From positions 1-64,000 of the forward strand of contig JAJFJZ010000017.1 in NCBI GenBank assembly GCA_021773565.1: a stretch of DNA of 64,000 bases, written 5' to 3'. Positions 43,452 to 52,268 of this stretch are shown in pieces. A program made the translations under genes and the position numbers. Source of the DNA: Gammaproteobacteria bacterium (GTDB lineage: Bacteria > Pseudomonadota > Gammaproteobacteria > Pseudomonadales > Azotimanducaceae). How positions within the stretch are numbered: the stretch's first letter is position 1; each line of letters begins with the position of its first letter. The notes below the pieces were generated by a model. It did no database searches and was not told the origin of the DNA. It saw only the letters and a program-made list of their open reading frames with translations.

Positions 43452-43853
43452 GTGGAATCACTACTCGAAACATATAGCGCTTCAATTTCCGCTTTCGGTG
43501 CCGTCGCGGCACTTCTGCTTTGTCAGCTACTCGTAGCAGACGTACTTGGCATTCTTAATAAACATATTCCAGGCACGTCCGTGAAGGATGATCACGCTAG
43601 CCCACTGTTCCGCGTTACCCGTACCGTAGCGAACACGAATGAAAGCATCGCTATCTTCATTTGTGCGCTGCTGTATTGTGTCCTCTCGGGTGCGTCGCCA
43701 CAATACACTGCCTACAGTGCCTGGGCGTTCGTCGCTTTCCGATCCAGCTACACGCTCTGTTACTACGCGAATCTCCAAACACCCAGATCTGTATCCTTCG
43801 GACTATCAGTAATCTCCATAGCAGCGCTTTTACTGGTGGGCGTTTTCACATAG
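43452..43853 (+). CDS. MAPEG family membrane protein
   Basis: 133 residues, four hydrophobic helices, GTG start. The family signature is the polar stretch after helix 1 (FRVTRTVANTNESIAIF), with the NTxE motif that binds glutathione in MAPEG enzymes, and the later AFVAFRSSYTLCYYANLQTPR part. It may be a glutathione transferase/peroxidase handling lipid-derived electrophiles in the inner membrane, consistent with the detoxification theme of its surroundings. Confidence 0.82.
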   Translation: MESLLETYSASISAFGAVAALLLCQLLVADVLGILNKHIPGTSVKDDHASPLFRVTRTVANTNESIAIFICALLYCVLSGASPQYTAYSAWAFVAFRSSYTLCYYANLQTPRSVSFGLSVISIAALLLVGVFT

Positions 43854-43893
43854 ACCGGCACACACTGGCTAGCGACCAATTGAGCGCTAAATC

Positions 43894-44130
43894 ATGGAAT
43901 ACACCTATGGATATGTAGCTGCAGTTCCCACGATAAACAAAGACAGGTGTATCAAGTCTGCTGAAATTATGCAAACGTGTTCAAAGTACACTATCCAACA
44001 AGAATTCGAGGATGCTCGAAAGGTGACGTCCCGGAATTCGGGTAAACAAAAAGTAATGAATGACTCATTATTGGTACACATATATGAAATTGCTCGTACG
44101 CAACATAGATCGTTCAACCACGGAAGTTGA
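43894..44130 (+). pseudogene. DUF1428 (YbaA-like) gene remnant
   Basis: The first 30 or so residues (MEYTYGYVAAVPTINKD, then SAEIM) match the start of DUF1428 proteins, which begin with a Y-x-D-G-[FY]-V-x-x-VP pattern. After about position 43990 the similarity ends and the frame runs into the next gene out of phase. A full DUF1428 protein has about 115 residues. It is therefore a 3'-truncated remnant, probably cut when the RRM gene became established. Confidence 0.5.
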
Positions 44131-44323
44131 GTTGTGTGCGTTATTTCAAGCATTCGGCACAGTGCAATCTTGCGATCTTGTCAATGATAAAGTTACTGGT
44201 AAATCCAAAGGCTTCGGCTTTGTTGAAATGCCAAGTGCCGGGGAAGCAAAAGCTGCAATGAAAAACCTCAACTACAGGACTATTGGCAGTAGCAAATTAC
44301 GCGTTAAGAAAGCTGAAAAATAG
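44084..44323 (+). CDS. Single-RRM RNA-binding protein
   Basis: 79 residues, one RNA recognition motif from end to end: RNP2 KLLVRNI at the start and RNP1 KGFGFVEM near residue 45, ending VKKAEK. Small RRM proteins of this kind are common in cyanobacteria and some proteobacteria and can act in cold adaptation. The start is the ATG at 44084, upstream of which an inverted repeat TAATGA/TCATTA (44054-44070) is seen and no good ribosome site. Confidence 0.85.
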   Translation: MKLLVRNIDRSTTEVELCALFQAFGTVQSCDLVNDKVTGKSKGFGFVEMPSAGEAKAAMKNLNYRTIGSSKLRVKKAEK

Positions 44324-44416
44324 TAATGACTGGGGAATAGTTAATGTGCGCGTTACGCGGACTACCTTGCCAACAGTGGTAATCCTGCTTTACACCTAAT
44401 TTTCGGGGACCTAGAT

Positions 44417-44950
44417 ATGGATTCAAACAGGCTCAATGACAGGCTGCAAATATTGGGCATGTTGGGCATCATTGCGTCGCTGGTTTTTGTTGGTTTGCAG
44501 CTCAAACAGACCGATGAAATCGCTTCTATCGAAGGACAGGAAAGCGCTGTTCAACGTCACTATGACATGCTCTCGTTGATGGCCGGGAATGCTGATGTCT
44601 GGCAACGTGGCTGTATCGGCGAGGAATTGAGCGCTACCGAGCGTGCTCAATTTGCCAAAATTTTCACTGTGTATGCGAATAACAATTTTGCTGGCTGGAG
44701 AAGGCTTGAGCTGACAAACTATCGCGCTACTGGCTCTAAAAGTTCGATCAATTCCTTTGCCGCGAACATTCACAGGTATCCTGGTTTCGCGGCAGCATAT
44801 AGCTCACAACTAGCGTGGGATATTTTAGGCACTGGAGACCTGGGAAACACCTATGGCAAATACCGGTGGCTTGTTTCCGAGAGAGTTGAAGAACTGGCCA
44901 GGATAGAGCCAGAACCACATTATGATGCCGAATGGTGCGGTCGGAATTAG
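44417..44950 (+). CDS. Hypothetical membrane-anchored protein
   Basis: 177 residues. One N-terminal helix (about 11-30, MLGIIASLVFVGLQL), a QLKQTDE turn and a helical soluble domain. It has the same design as the product of 259-720 and many uncharacterised marine bacterial proteins. No function can be given. Confidence 0.65.
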   Translation: MDSNRLNDRLQILGMLGIIASLVFVGLQLKQTDEIASIEGQESAVQRHYDMLSLMAGNADVWQRGCIGEELSATERAQFAKIFTVYANNNFAGWRRLELTNYRATGSKSSINSFAANIHRYPGFAAAYSSQLAWDILGTGDLGNTYGKYRWLVSERVEELARIEPEPHYDAEWCGRN

Positions 44951-44993
44951 AGTTGCTGGACAAAGCAGATGTGCCATCACGCTAGATGCATCT

Positions 44994-45013
44994 CCGGGTT
45001 TCCCCGAACCCGG
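44994..45013. other. GC-rich hairpin without T-run
   Basis: CCGGGTT (44994-45000) and AACCCGG (45007-45013) form a perfect 7-bp stem with a 6-nt loop, between the membrane-protein gene and the cupin gene. There is no T-tract on either side. A similar stem (CCCGGTT/AACCGGG) occurs at 52927-52947. Confidence 0.5.
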
Positions 45014-45088
45014 GCTGGTGCCCCAAAACGGATGGACTGCCCCGGTACGACACTATTCCAGAGGAAATACAGTAGAAGGAGATGATTG

Positions 45089-45451
45089 ATGCAAAAACCC
45101 TCAATTTTTAATCCCGCGACAATCGTGGAACAGCTGGCAGAAATGGAATTTCGATCGTTGGGAGAGTTCAATGATGGTGGAGCTGGTGTATTCTGGTCGG
45201 AAAAGGGCGGGCCCTCGCCGTGGGAGATGCATCCTGACTGTGAAGAATTGCTTCATGTTATAGAGGGTGAAATTGAGATAGAAATTCTTCCAGGCGAAGG
45301 TCCTTCCAGCAGCCATATCGTAAGTTCTGGATCGTTCCTCATCGTGCCGCAAGGCCACTGGCATCGTCAAACCATGACAAAAAGAACGAAAGAGTTTTAC
45401 CTGACTCCGGGTCAAAGCCTGCACTCAGGGAACCAGGACCCAAGAGAATAA
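45089..45451 (+). CDS. Cupin domain protein
   Basis: 120 residues from the ATG at 45089 with AGAAGGAG upstream. Cupin motif 1 is W-E-M-H-x-D-x-E-E-L-L-H-V-I-E-G (one His, Glu and His ligand set) and motif 2 is VPQGHWHRQTM. A single beta-barrel domain, probably metal-binding. The family covers isomerases, dioxygenases and binding proteins, so no reaction can be named. It resembles the cupin at 57639 in the final HWHR...LTPGQ stretch. Confidence 0.8.
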   Translation: MQKPSIFNPATIVEQLAEMEFRSLGEFNDGGAGVFWSEKGGPSPWEMHPDCEELLHVIEGEIEIEILPGEGPSSSHIVSSGSFLIVPQGHWHRQTMTKRTKEFYLTPGQSLHSGNQDPRE

Positions 45452-45508
45452 ACTAGACTGACGTTAACTGCCTTATTACACAATGAGCAACCCCAAGGGA
45501 GAAGATAG

Positions 45509-45698
45509 ATGGAAATCTCACAACTTAATATTTTGGCGATCCTTGCAGCATCGATATCTCGCTTTGTGCTGGGTCGCAATGTCGATGGGAACCAATGACT
45601 TGTTCGAACAACGATCCTTTAAGTTGTTTGCCATAAACTCCGGGTATCACATCATTGCGTTTATTATCATGGGCGTGATATTGAGTATGTGGCACTGA
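45509..45698 (+). pseudogene. DUF1761 gene with internal deletion and frameshift
   Basis: A start with good ribosome site (GGGAGAAG) opens MEISQLNILAILAASIS, the N-terminus of DUF1761 membrane proteins, then meets a stop at 45598. In another frame KLFAINSGYHIIAFIIMGV follows, ending ILSMWH at 45698, which is the normal DUF1761 C-terminus. About 70 residues between them are missing. The gene is therefore a deletion relic. Confidence 0.6.
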
Positions 45699-45814
45699 GT
45701 CAAACAATCCGGTGAAGCAGATAAGCCATGCGCAATTTTCACCTCACTGAATTCCGGGCTTACTCCGTCGCAAAGACGATACTAATTGGGCGAGACAAGA
45801 CTTAGAACTCTGGT

Positions 45815-46465
45815 TTAGCGATCAAACTTAAGTATATGTCCTTTGAACTCTTTTGTGAGGTAATCTGTATGAATTGGTTTTATATGAGATGAAGTAAATC
45901 CAAAATTCACCAGTCGCGCGCTAAGTTTATTTTTTCTTCCACGTCCCGGATCAACAATAACCACTTCGCAGCTGGGTTTGGAATGTTCTTCTATGAAGCA
46001 GGCTAACAGTTCATCATGCCCGTCTTCATACAGCACATCACTACCGACAATCAGATCAAATAGACCCAGACTGTCACTTTTGTGAGCCCAGTCTGCCTGC
46101 TCGAACGCAATAGCCTTATCGCCATTCAACAGCGCGTTTCTATTCAAAAATTTTTGCGCCTCAGGATGATAGTCAGTTGCGGTAATGTCTGCGCACTGTT
46201 TGTTTAGGAGTAAACTCGATAATGCCATGCCGCACCCTATTTCCAGTATTCGTTTCGAGCCGGTATCATAATCAAGAATAAAGTGTGCAAGAACCAGGCT
46301 TGATGGCCAAATTACACCAAATAAAGGCCAGGTAGCGGAGGAGATGCCAAGTTCTTTGGCAATATCTACCGGATCATGGAATTCTTGCGCATTTCGCAGA
46401 GTACACAGGTGAATATCCGTTTTCCCAAACTCGACGGTTTGGTAGCATAAGCGTAGTTTTGTCAT
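45815..46465 (-). CDS. SAM-dependent methyltransferase, lysine-MTase-like (METTL type)
   Basis: 216 residues. A class I methyltransferase with motif I LEIGCGMALSSLLL, an acidic motif II (TATDYHP) and the DLIVGSDVLYE post-motif typical of Methyltransf_16, the family of protein-lysine methyltransferases. The W-P-x-x-x-V-I-W-P-S-S segment before motif I also fits. The target is likely a protein, unidentified. It is the only minus-strand gene in the right-hand array. Confidence 0.8.
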   Translation of the reverse strand: MTKLRLCYQTVEFGKTDIHLCTLRNAQEFHDPVDIAKELGISSATWPLFGVIWPSSLVLAHFILDYDTGSKRILEIGCGMALSSLLLNKQCADITATDYHPEAQKFLNRNALLNGDKAIAFEQADWAHKSDSLGLFDLIVGSDVLYEDGHDELLACFIEEHSKPSCEVVIVDPGRGRKNKLSARLVNFGFTSSHIKPIHTDYLTKEFKGHILKFDR

Positions 46466-46618
46466 TGGCCTGCCACAATAGTTGGGCGCTCAGTCAGGTA
46501 TCCAGGATAAATGACAAAACGGAGATGTTTCTCTAGGTTATAGCACTTTGCATATTAGGCAACGTATTTAACAATTTACGTGCCTTGTCCGAGCAATAAA
46601 CTTAAGGCAGCAGGTGGA

Positions 46619-47044
46619 ATGAAGCCTTCAACGATACTTTATGTGCTTAAGATCCTTCCAGGCATACTCGTGATTCTGGCATTAGTCTTGTGTATATCGA
46701 CGGGATACAAAATCTGGACAAGCCCGGTAAGCTATAGCGGTATTCAGGCCGAAATGACGGATCAGGGTGAAGTAAAAAGACGTGTTACAAAAAAGAAAAA
46801 ATTCTCCGAAATTTCCGGCACAGGTATGATACCCCTGGTGATACCGGTAATCTTTGTATTACTGGCGTTGGCATCAATTGTTATCGGGAAATATTCACTA
46901 TTAGTAACGGCCACCTCGCTATTTTTTATTTTCTGGTTTATCGCCGGATTTTCGATCGGTATGGCTTATACGCCTGTGCTTTTATTTTTGCTTGCTGCCA
47001 TGCTTATCAATTTGCTGCGCAACAGGATTATCGAAAATGACTAA
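46619..47044 (+). CDS. Hypothetical membrane protein
   Basis: About 141 residues from the ATG at 46619 (GCAGGTGG upstream); an open frame extends to a GTG at 46580. Four hydrophobic helices, with a polar loop after the first (SYSGIQAEMTDQGEVKRRVTKKKK) rich in Lys. Family not recognised. It overlaps the DUF4345 gene by 8 bp and looks to be in one transcript with it and the cupin gene. Confidence 0.6.
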   Translation: MKPSTILYVLKILPGILVILALVLCISTGYKIWTSPVSYSGIQAEMTDQGEVKRRVTKKKKFSEISGTGMIPLVIPVIFVLLALASIVIGKYSLLVTATSLFFIFWFIAGFSIGMAYTPVLLFLLAAMLINLLRNRIIEND

Positions 47045-47510
47045 CATTTCTCTCAGGTTTCTGCAGGCTTTCTCAGCAGTATCGGCACTGATTGCTATTT
47101 GGGGCGGCGGCACATTTATGTTAAACGGGGTGGAGGGAGTTGCCTTGATAGTAAGTACCGAATACCCGGAACTGAAACCAATGCTCGAACTGGCGGCCAC
47201 GAATATTGAAGCGGCACCCAGAGTAACTTTTGATCACTGGTATCGCGTACTTGGCTGGTATTGGCTGGTGATGGGGTTAATGCTGCTCTGGATAATTCCC
47301 AAAATACAATACCAGACGGCCTGGTTTCGACTCATTCATCTGTCATTTATGGCGGTAGGGCTTTCCAGCCTGCTATCTATTAGTGAGTACGGCACTAATA
47401 CCCACAATCGTTATGGTGCGGTGGTTATAGAGCTGGCGATACCTGCGCTGTTAATGCTTTGGCAGTGGTACGAGGCAAGAAAGGGAAACACATGCAATAC
47501 GACGCCTTAA
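47037..47510 (+). CDS. DUF4345 membrane protein
   Basis: 157 residues from the ATG at 47037. Four transmembrane helices; the FDHWYRVLGWYWLVMGLML segment matches DUF4345. Function unknown. It overlaps both the upstream membrane-protein gene and the downstream cupin gene (19 bp), indicating a compact operon. Confidence 0.7.
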   Translation: MTNISLRFLQAFSAVSALIAIWGGGTFMLNGVEGVALIVSTEYPELKPMLELAATNIEAAPRVTFDHWYRVLGWYWLVMGLMLLWIIPKIQYQTAWFRLIHLSFMAVGLSSLLSISEYGTNTHNRYGAVVIELAIPALLMLWQWYEARKGNTCNTTP

Positions 47511-47857
47511 ACCTTAAAGAAAAATTTGCGCTTTTTGATGAGCACTGGAAACCAAAAGTCATTGCAGAAATGAACGACTATCAGTTCAAACTCGCAAAAC
47601 TTAAGGGTGACTTTGTCTGGCACCTTCACCACGAGACGGACGAAACATTTATCGTTATACAGGGCAAGCTTCGTATCGATTTCAGGGATGGCTATGTCCA
47701 CCTGAATGAGGGGGATATGTACGTGGTACCAAAAAATGTGGAACACAAGCCTTATGCTGAAAAAGAGGTTAAGGTTCTGCTTATTGAGCCTCGCGCTACA
47801 GTAAATACGGGAAATGCAAATGGAGAACACACCGCGGAAAATGATGTGTGGGTTTAA
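47492..47857 (+). CDS. Cupin domain protein
   Basis: 121 residues. Motif 1 WHLHHETDETFIVIQG with two His and a Glu; motif 2 VPKNVEHKPYAE. Proteins of this subtype are single cupin barrels of unknown activity, often annotated mannose-6-phosphate isomerase-like. The start at the ATG 47492 overlaps the DUF4345 gene by 19 bp. Confidence 0.8.
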   Translation: MQYDALNLKEKFALFDEHWKPKVIAEMNDYQFKLAKLKGDFVWHLHHETDETFIVIQGKLRIDFRDGYVHLNEGDMYVVPKNVEHKPYAEKEVKVLLIEPRATVNTGNANGEHTAENDVWV

Positions 47858-47881
47858 CAAACACGGGAAAAACGAAAAGTA

Positions 47882-49081
47882 ATGAGAAACTCCTTGCCAG
47901 CGCTACTACTGATAACCCTTTGCGGATTGGCGAATGCAGACGATCCAAAAGTCTCATACGACAACAACACACTGGATGTAAAACGTATGTTTTCCCAACT
48001 AAGCCTGCAGGCACTGGGTAAGCCGTTTGTTGGCATAAGCGAAAATGGAAAACTTCAACAAGGATTATTTCCGATTCGTGCTACGGGTGTCTCCACTGCT
48101 CCGGTAGTAGAGGCCGCAGCGAAATTTGTGTCTACGCTTAGCCCGGATCAGCAGGTTCGTACTGTATTTTCAGTGCAGGATAGCGAATGGCGAAACTGGT
48201 TCAATGTGGATAACGGTATATTTGTGCGTCAAGGCGTAAGCCTGAAGGAATTTACGCCAAAACAGCGCAGTGCCGCGATGGATCTCATGCAGGCCTCGCT
48301 TAGTGCTAAAGGGCTGCAGCTAAGCATGGACATTATGAAAACTGATCAAACGCTGCGTGAAATCAACAATGATGCCTTGAGTTTCGACGAAGAATTGTAC
48401 TTTTTCACAATGATGGGCCTACCCTCTGTCGATGAACCCTGGGGCTGGCAAATTGATGGCCATCATCTGGTCATTAACTACTTTGTACTTGACGATCAGG
48501 TGGTCATGACACCGGTATTTCTGGGCGGCGAACCTGTCGTTGCAACAAGCGGCAAATATGCAGGAAACCGGATATTGCAGCAGGAACAAAATGCCGGTTT
48601 GCGTATGATGCGAGCACTGGGTGTCAAACAACAAAAATCTGCCACTCTGGCTTCAATCAAGGTGAAAAATAACAACACGGCTGAAGCTAATCAGGACAAT
48701 CTAATCCTACCATATCAAGGCGCACGGGTTGCCGAATTTTCCGACGCGCAAAAAAAACAACTGATGGAATTGATTGATCTTTTTGTGGGTAACATGCGTG
48801 ATGATCAGGCCAGCATCCGTATGGAGGAGGTAGCAACACATCTGGACGATACCAGGTTTGCCTGGGTTGGAGAGGTTTCAGATGAAGCGGTTTTTTATTA
48901 TCGAATTCATAGCCCGGTAATACTCATTGAGTTTGACCATCAATTTCCTGTAGGCACAAGAGTACTTAATAACACACGTAAACCCACGCGGGACCATATA
49001 CATATCGTCGTGCGCACACCCAACGGAAATGACTACGGCAAAGATCTGCTTCGCCAACATCTGGCACGTCATCCACATTAG
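47882..49081 (+). CDS. Secreted DUF3500 protein
   Basis: 399 residues with a signal peptide (cleavage near ANA-DD, residue 20). The FFTMMGLPSVDEPWGWQIDG and GHHLVINYFV stretches and the C-terminal DHIHIVVRTPNGNDYG are characteristic of DUF3500. Conserved His, Glu and Asp suggest an enzyme, but no reaction is established for the family. It is the longest gene in the array and is separated from the cupin by 24 bp. Confidence 0.8.
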   Translation: MRNSLPALLLITLCGLANADDPKVSYDNNTLDVKRMFSQLSLQALGKPFVGISENGKLQQGLFPIRATGVSTAPVVEAAAKFVSTLSPDQQVRTVFSVQDSEWRNWFNVDNGIFVRQGVSLKEFTPKQRSAAMDLMQASLSAKGLQLSMDIMKTDQTLREINNDALSFDEELYFFTMMGLPSVDEPWGWQIDGHHLVINYFVLDDQVVMTPVFLGGEPVVATSGKYAGNRILQQEQNAGLRMMRALGVKQQKSATLASIKVKNNNTAEANQDNLILPYQGARVAEFSDAQKKQLMELIDLFVGNMRDDQASIRMEEVATHLDDTRFAWVGEVSDEAVFYYRIHSPVILIEFDHQFPVGTRVLNNTRKPTRDHIHIVVRTPNGNDYGKDLLRQHLARHPH

Positions 49082-49125
49082 AGTTGTGCTCACACCTGGC
49101 ATAAACCGCACCACAGGTTTTTATA

Positions 49126-50079
49126 ATGCGATTTCGTGAATTCATAATCTTCTATGTTTTGTGTTTCCTTCTGTTGGGACTGATCCCCCTTCTGAGCGCT
49201 ATTTTCAATGACGGTAGTATGGATTTCGCAGTTGCAGGGAATAATGCCAGTAAAGTAACCGGGCTTGTGTGGACATCCAATCTGTTCGATGTACTTCGTC
49301 TAAGCCTTGTTGAACCGATACTGCTCCTTACGGTATTGGGATCCGCGGTACCCGCATTGGCAGCAGTATGCACACTACTCTATATCGGAAAACGAGCGCA
49401 GTGGCGCCTGTTTTTTGCTCGCTTTTTGCCTTTTCGCAACATCGATCCACTAAAAGCATTAACAACATATACCGGTATATTCCTGTTACTGATTCCCTGT
49501 CTTTTTGTGGTACTGCTATTGAGACAAATTACGGGTGGAGAATATCAGAGTGGTGTCAATCTCAGCTTCGCGCTTGTACCTTCAATTCTCGCCGTCGCAT
49601 TTCTTGACCAGGGGGCTTTGCTGGAAGAGCTGGGGTGGCGAGGTTTTGCAGCCCCACTCCTTCAAAATGGCGGTATTCAACCGCTAAGGGCAGCAATTAT
49701 TATCGGTCTTTGCTGGGGCTTGTGGCATTTGCCAAGAGACCTAACAACGGGCGTTATCGAGCGGCTCGGATTCTTGTCGTATCTGGGCCTGTTTCTACCT
49801 GCATTTGTATTGGGAACAATCGCAGTTTCCATAATCGCAATGTTCTTTGTTAACCGGCTTGGCGGTAGTGTCATACCCGCAATTGTCGTGCACGGGATTA
49901 CCAACGACGCTATTGGTCTTTCTGGAACCGCTTCCATTATTGATGCCCTGACCCCCTACCACCAGATAAGCAAAAGCCTGCCTTTTGCCATAATCGCAAT
50001 TGCAATCGTTATTTATTCAGGACCACTACTGGGATTTTCTTCCAAAGAAGGTAACAGCACAGCAAATGAGCAAACCTGA
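49126..50079 (+). CDS. CPBP family intramembrane protease (CAAX type)
   Basis: 317 residues, about eight helices. The three CPBP motifs are intact: EELGWRGF (EExxxR), GLCWGLWHLPRD (FxxxH) and VHGITNDA (HxxxN/B). In bacteria these glutamate proteases can mature or protect against peptides or bacteriocins, or regulate signalling. It follows the DUF3500 gene by 44 bp. No bacteriocin-like gene is evident beside it. Confidence 0.85.
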   Translation: MRFREFIIFYVLCFLLLGLIPLLSAIFNDGSMDFAVAGNNASKVTGLVWTSNLFDVLRLSLVEPILLLTVLGSAVPALAAVCTLLYIGKRAQWRLFFARFLPFRNIDPLKALTTYTGIFLLLIPCLFVVLLLRQITGGEYQSGVNLSFALVPSILAVAFLDQGALLEELGWRGFAAPLLQNGGIQPLRAAIIIGLCWGLWHLPRDLTTGVIERLGFLSYLGLFLPAFVLGTIAVSIIAMFFVNRLGGSVIPAIVVHGITNDAIGLSGTASIIDALTPYHQISKSLPFAIIAIAIVIYSGPLLGFSSKEGNSTANEQT

Positions 50080-50097
50080 ACCAGGACAGCTTCGACA

Positions 50098-50556
50098 GTG
50101 AAACTGAACATACGTGTGGCCAGACTTCATGATGCAGCGAGCGTTTCGGAAATTCTGATCAGCTCGAGAAAAACCTTCCTGGATTACGCACCCTCACAGC
50201 ATTCTGATGACGAAGTTCGTAACTGGGTAGCGGATACTCTAATTCCAGGCGCGGGCGTTTTAGTGGGCGAACTGGATCAGGAAGTTGTCGCCATGCTCGC
50301 GCTATCCCACAGTGAAGGCGCGAACTGGATAGACCAGATGTATGTTCACCCCCAATACGTTGATAATGGCATCGGTACAGCTCTAATCAAACATGTGCTT
50401 AAATCAACAGACAAACCCATCAGGCTGTACACATTCCAGCAGAATACTGGAGCACGACAGTTTTACGAGCGGCACGGATTCAAAGCAATAAAATGCACGA
50501 ATGGGGAGAACAATGAGGAACAATGTCCTGATGTATTATACGAACTGGTTAACTAG
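50098..50556 (+). CDS. GNAT family N-acetyltransferase
   Basis: 152 residues, GTG start. Order of fold elements: RVARLHDAASVSEILISSR, VGELDQEVVAMLAL, IDQMYVHPQYVDNGIGTALI (acetyl-CoA loop Q/R-x-x-G-x-G/A, here VDNGIGTA), LYTFQQNTGARQFYERHGFK. The C-terminal YEL follows the usual pattern. Probable small-molecule acetyltransferase; substrate unknown. Confidence 0.85.
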   Translation: MKLNIRVARLHDAASVSEILISSRKTFLDYAPSQHSDDEVRNWVADTLIPGAGVLVGELDQEVVAMLALSHSEGANWIDQMYVHPQYVDNGIGTALIKHVLKSTDKPIRLYTFQQNTGARQFYERHGFKAIKCTNGENNEEQCPDVLYELVN

Positions 50557-50579
50557 ACAACAGTCAGGATATAAAGCTT

Positions 50580-50966
50580 ATGATTCCTGAAGGGTCAACG
50601 CTTCGAATCGCGCGACCAACGGATAATCTGGCGACGGTTTCAAAAATGTATATTCAGGGGCTCGGGTTCAGGGAGCTGGGAAGTTTCAAAAACCACAAGG
50701 GTTTTAACGGTGTATTACTGGGCCATGACTTGCATCCGTATCACATCGAATTTACGCACCATATTGGCACAACGGTTGGTAAGGCCCCCACTAAGGATAA
50801 TCTGCTGGTTTTCTACATCGCCGACAGAGCCTCATGGTCGATGGCATGTAGTGCAATGGAAAAAGCAGGATTTCGCAAGGTAGATTCCTACAATCCTTAT
50901 TGGGACGATTGCGGATATACCTACGAAGATATTGATGCTTACAGAGTGGTGCTACAAAATGATTAA
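50580..50966 (+). CDS. VOC family protein, YycE-like
   Basis: 128 residues. TLRIARPTDNLATVSKMYIQGLGF opens a single glyoxalase fold; the middle GHDLHPYHIEFTHHIG and the end KVDSYNPYWDDCGYTYEDID give a distinctive His/Asp-rich pattern like Bacillus YycE. It overlaps the following GFA gene by 8 bp. Probably a binding or isomerase domain for an unknown electrophile. Confidence 0.78.
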   Translation: MIPEGSTLRIARPTDNLATVSKMYIQGLGFRELGSFKNHKGFNGVLLGHDLHPYHIEFTHHIGTTVGKAPTKDNLLVFYIADRASWSMACSAMEKAGFRKVDSYNPYWDDCGYTYEDIDAYRVVLQND

Positions 50967-51435
50967 CGGCAGTTGTTTGTGCGGAAGTGTGAAATTCCAG
51001 ATTAAAAAAATATCAAAGCCAATGGAAATCTGTCATTGCACTCGTTGCAGAAAGCAGAGTGGTGCCAGCTCGGCAACCACGGTTATGGTACTTGCGGAAG
51101 ACTTTAATTTTATCCAGGGCAATGGCTTAATCAAAAGTTATTCTGCCCCGATTCTCTATTCCAGCCCTGCCTACCAATCACACTTTTGCAAGTTGTGTGG
51201 AAGCAAGGTACCTCATATAAATGGCCACGATACCCATATTGAGATTCCAGCTGGCCTGTTTGATAGCGACCCCGTTGTGCGACCAGACAAACATATATTT
51301 GTAGAGTTCTTACCATCGTGGGACACGATTACCGATGATCTTCCACAATACAAAATGGCGGCGCTCATAAAGCTTCGGCACAATCGCGATCTTCCTTCAG
51401 ATTTCAAGCTAAAATCTCACTATGACGAGAAGTAG
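50959..51435 (+). CDS. GFA family zinc protein
   Basis: 158 residues. Glutathione-dependent formaldehyde-activating/centromere protein V-like fold: N-terminal GSCLCG, then CHCTRCRK and FCKLCGS provide Cys ligands for zinc. The family prototype accelerates formaldehyde-glutathione adduct formation, though most members are untested. Start ATG overlaps the VOC stop. First of six GFA genes in the window; an extra C-terminal basic tail of about 20 residues is present. Confidence 0.88.
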   Translation: MINGSCLCGSVKFQIKKISKPMEICHCTRCRKQSGASSATTVMVLAEDFNFIQGNGLIKSYSAPILYSSPAYQSHFCKLCGSKVPHINGHDTHIEIPAGLFDSDPVVRPDKHIFVEFLPSWDTITDDLPQYKMAALIKLRHNRDLPSDFKLKSHYDEK

Positions 51436-52215
51436 ATGAAGCCAAACGTAAAACCCGACTTTGGACTCACTTCAAAAGATTATGCGCGCCATCGTGCAGG
51501 TTTCCCCAACTCACTTTTTGAAAAACTTTCTTCCCGGGGCATTGGTAAACCGAAGCAATCGCTGGTAGATCTGGGAACAGGTACCGGAAGCCTGGCGCGC
51601 GGGTTTGCTGCGCGTGGATGCAAGGTGATCGGCATCGACCCTGCTGAAGAAATGCTTAGTGCAGCCCGAACGCTGAACAAAGGCTCTGAATTTCCGGTGG
51701 ACTATCGAGTTGCTACTGCTGAATGCACGAATCTTGCGAGTGCAGCCTTTGACATCGTAAGCGCCGGACAGTGCTGGCACTGGTTCGACCGACTAAAAGC
51801 TGCAAAAGAAGCGCTCAGAATACTCAAGCCTGGTGGCAAAGTCGTAATTGCCCACTTTGACTGGCTACCACTCAGTGGCAATGTAGTGCGCGCAACCGAA
51901 GCGCTTATAGAGCTACATAACCCGGAATGGAACATGGGCGGTGGGCTTGGAATGTATCCACAATGGCTAACCGATCTTGGTGAAGCAGGCTTTCACGATA
52001 TAGAAACTTTTACCTATGATATCGATGAAGCTTACACACCCCAGGCCTGGCGGGGGCGAATTCGCGCCAGTGCAGGTGTGGGTGGCACACTGTCTTCTGC
52101 TCAGGTAAAGCACTTTGACGAGGCGCTGGGCAGGTTGTTGGAGGAGCGTTATCCGGGAGCAATTCTTAAAATTCCACATCGCGTATTTGCGGTTATTGCA
52201 CATGCACCTGGTTAG
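51436..52215 (+). CDS. Class I SAM-dependent methyltransferase
   Basis: 259 residues. Motif I LVDLGTGTGSLARGFA, motif II VIGIDPAEEMLSAA, then AAFDIVSAGQCWHWFD and LKPGGKVVIAHFDWLPL make a Methyltransf_11-type enzyme on a small molecule. Its ATG abuts the GFA stop with no gap. The QCWHWFD motif with Trp/His is typical for a subgroup often annotated as trans-aconitate or ubiE-like methyltransferases, but no specific substrate can be stated. Confidence 0.85.
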   Translation: MKPNVKPDFGLTSKDYARHRAGFPNSLFEKLSSRGIGKPKQSLVDLGTGTGSLARGFAARGCKVIGIDPAEEMLSAARTLNKGSEFPVDYRVATAECTNLASAAFDIVSAGQCWHWFDRLKAAKEALRILKPGGKVVIAHFDWLPLSGNVVRATEALIELHNPEWNMGGGLGMYPQWLTDLGEAGFHDIETFTYDIDEAYTPQAWRGRIRASAGVGGTLSSAQVKHFDEALGRLLEERYPGAILKIPHRVFAVIAHAPG

Positions 52216-52268
52216 CAAAAGGGACAAAAGTCAACGAACAGGTTTAAATTTTAAAAGGGAATCCAACC

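Noticed and set aside
45728-45805. 25-codon frame after the DUF1761 relic
   Set aside because: No recognisable similarity and no clear ribosome site; could be chance.
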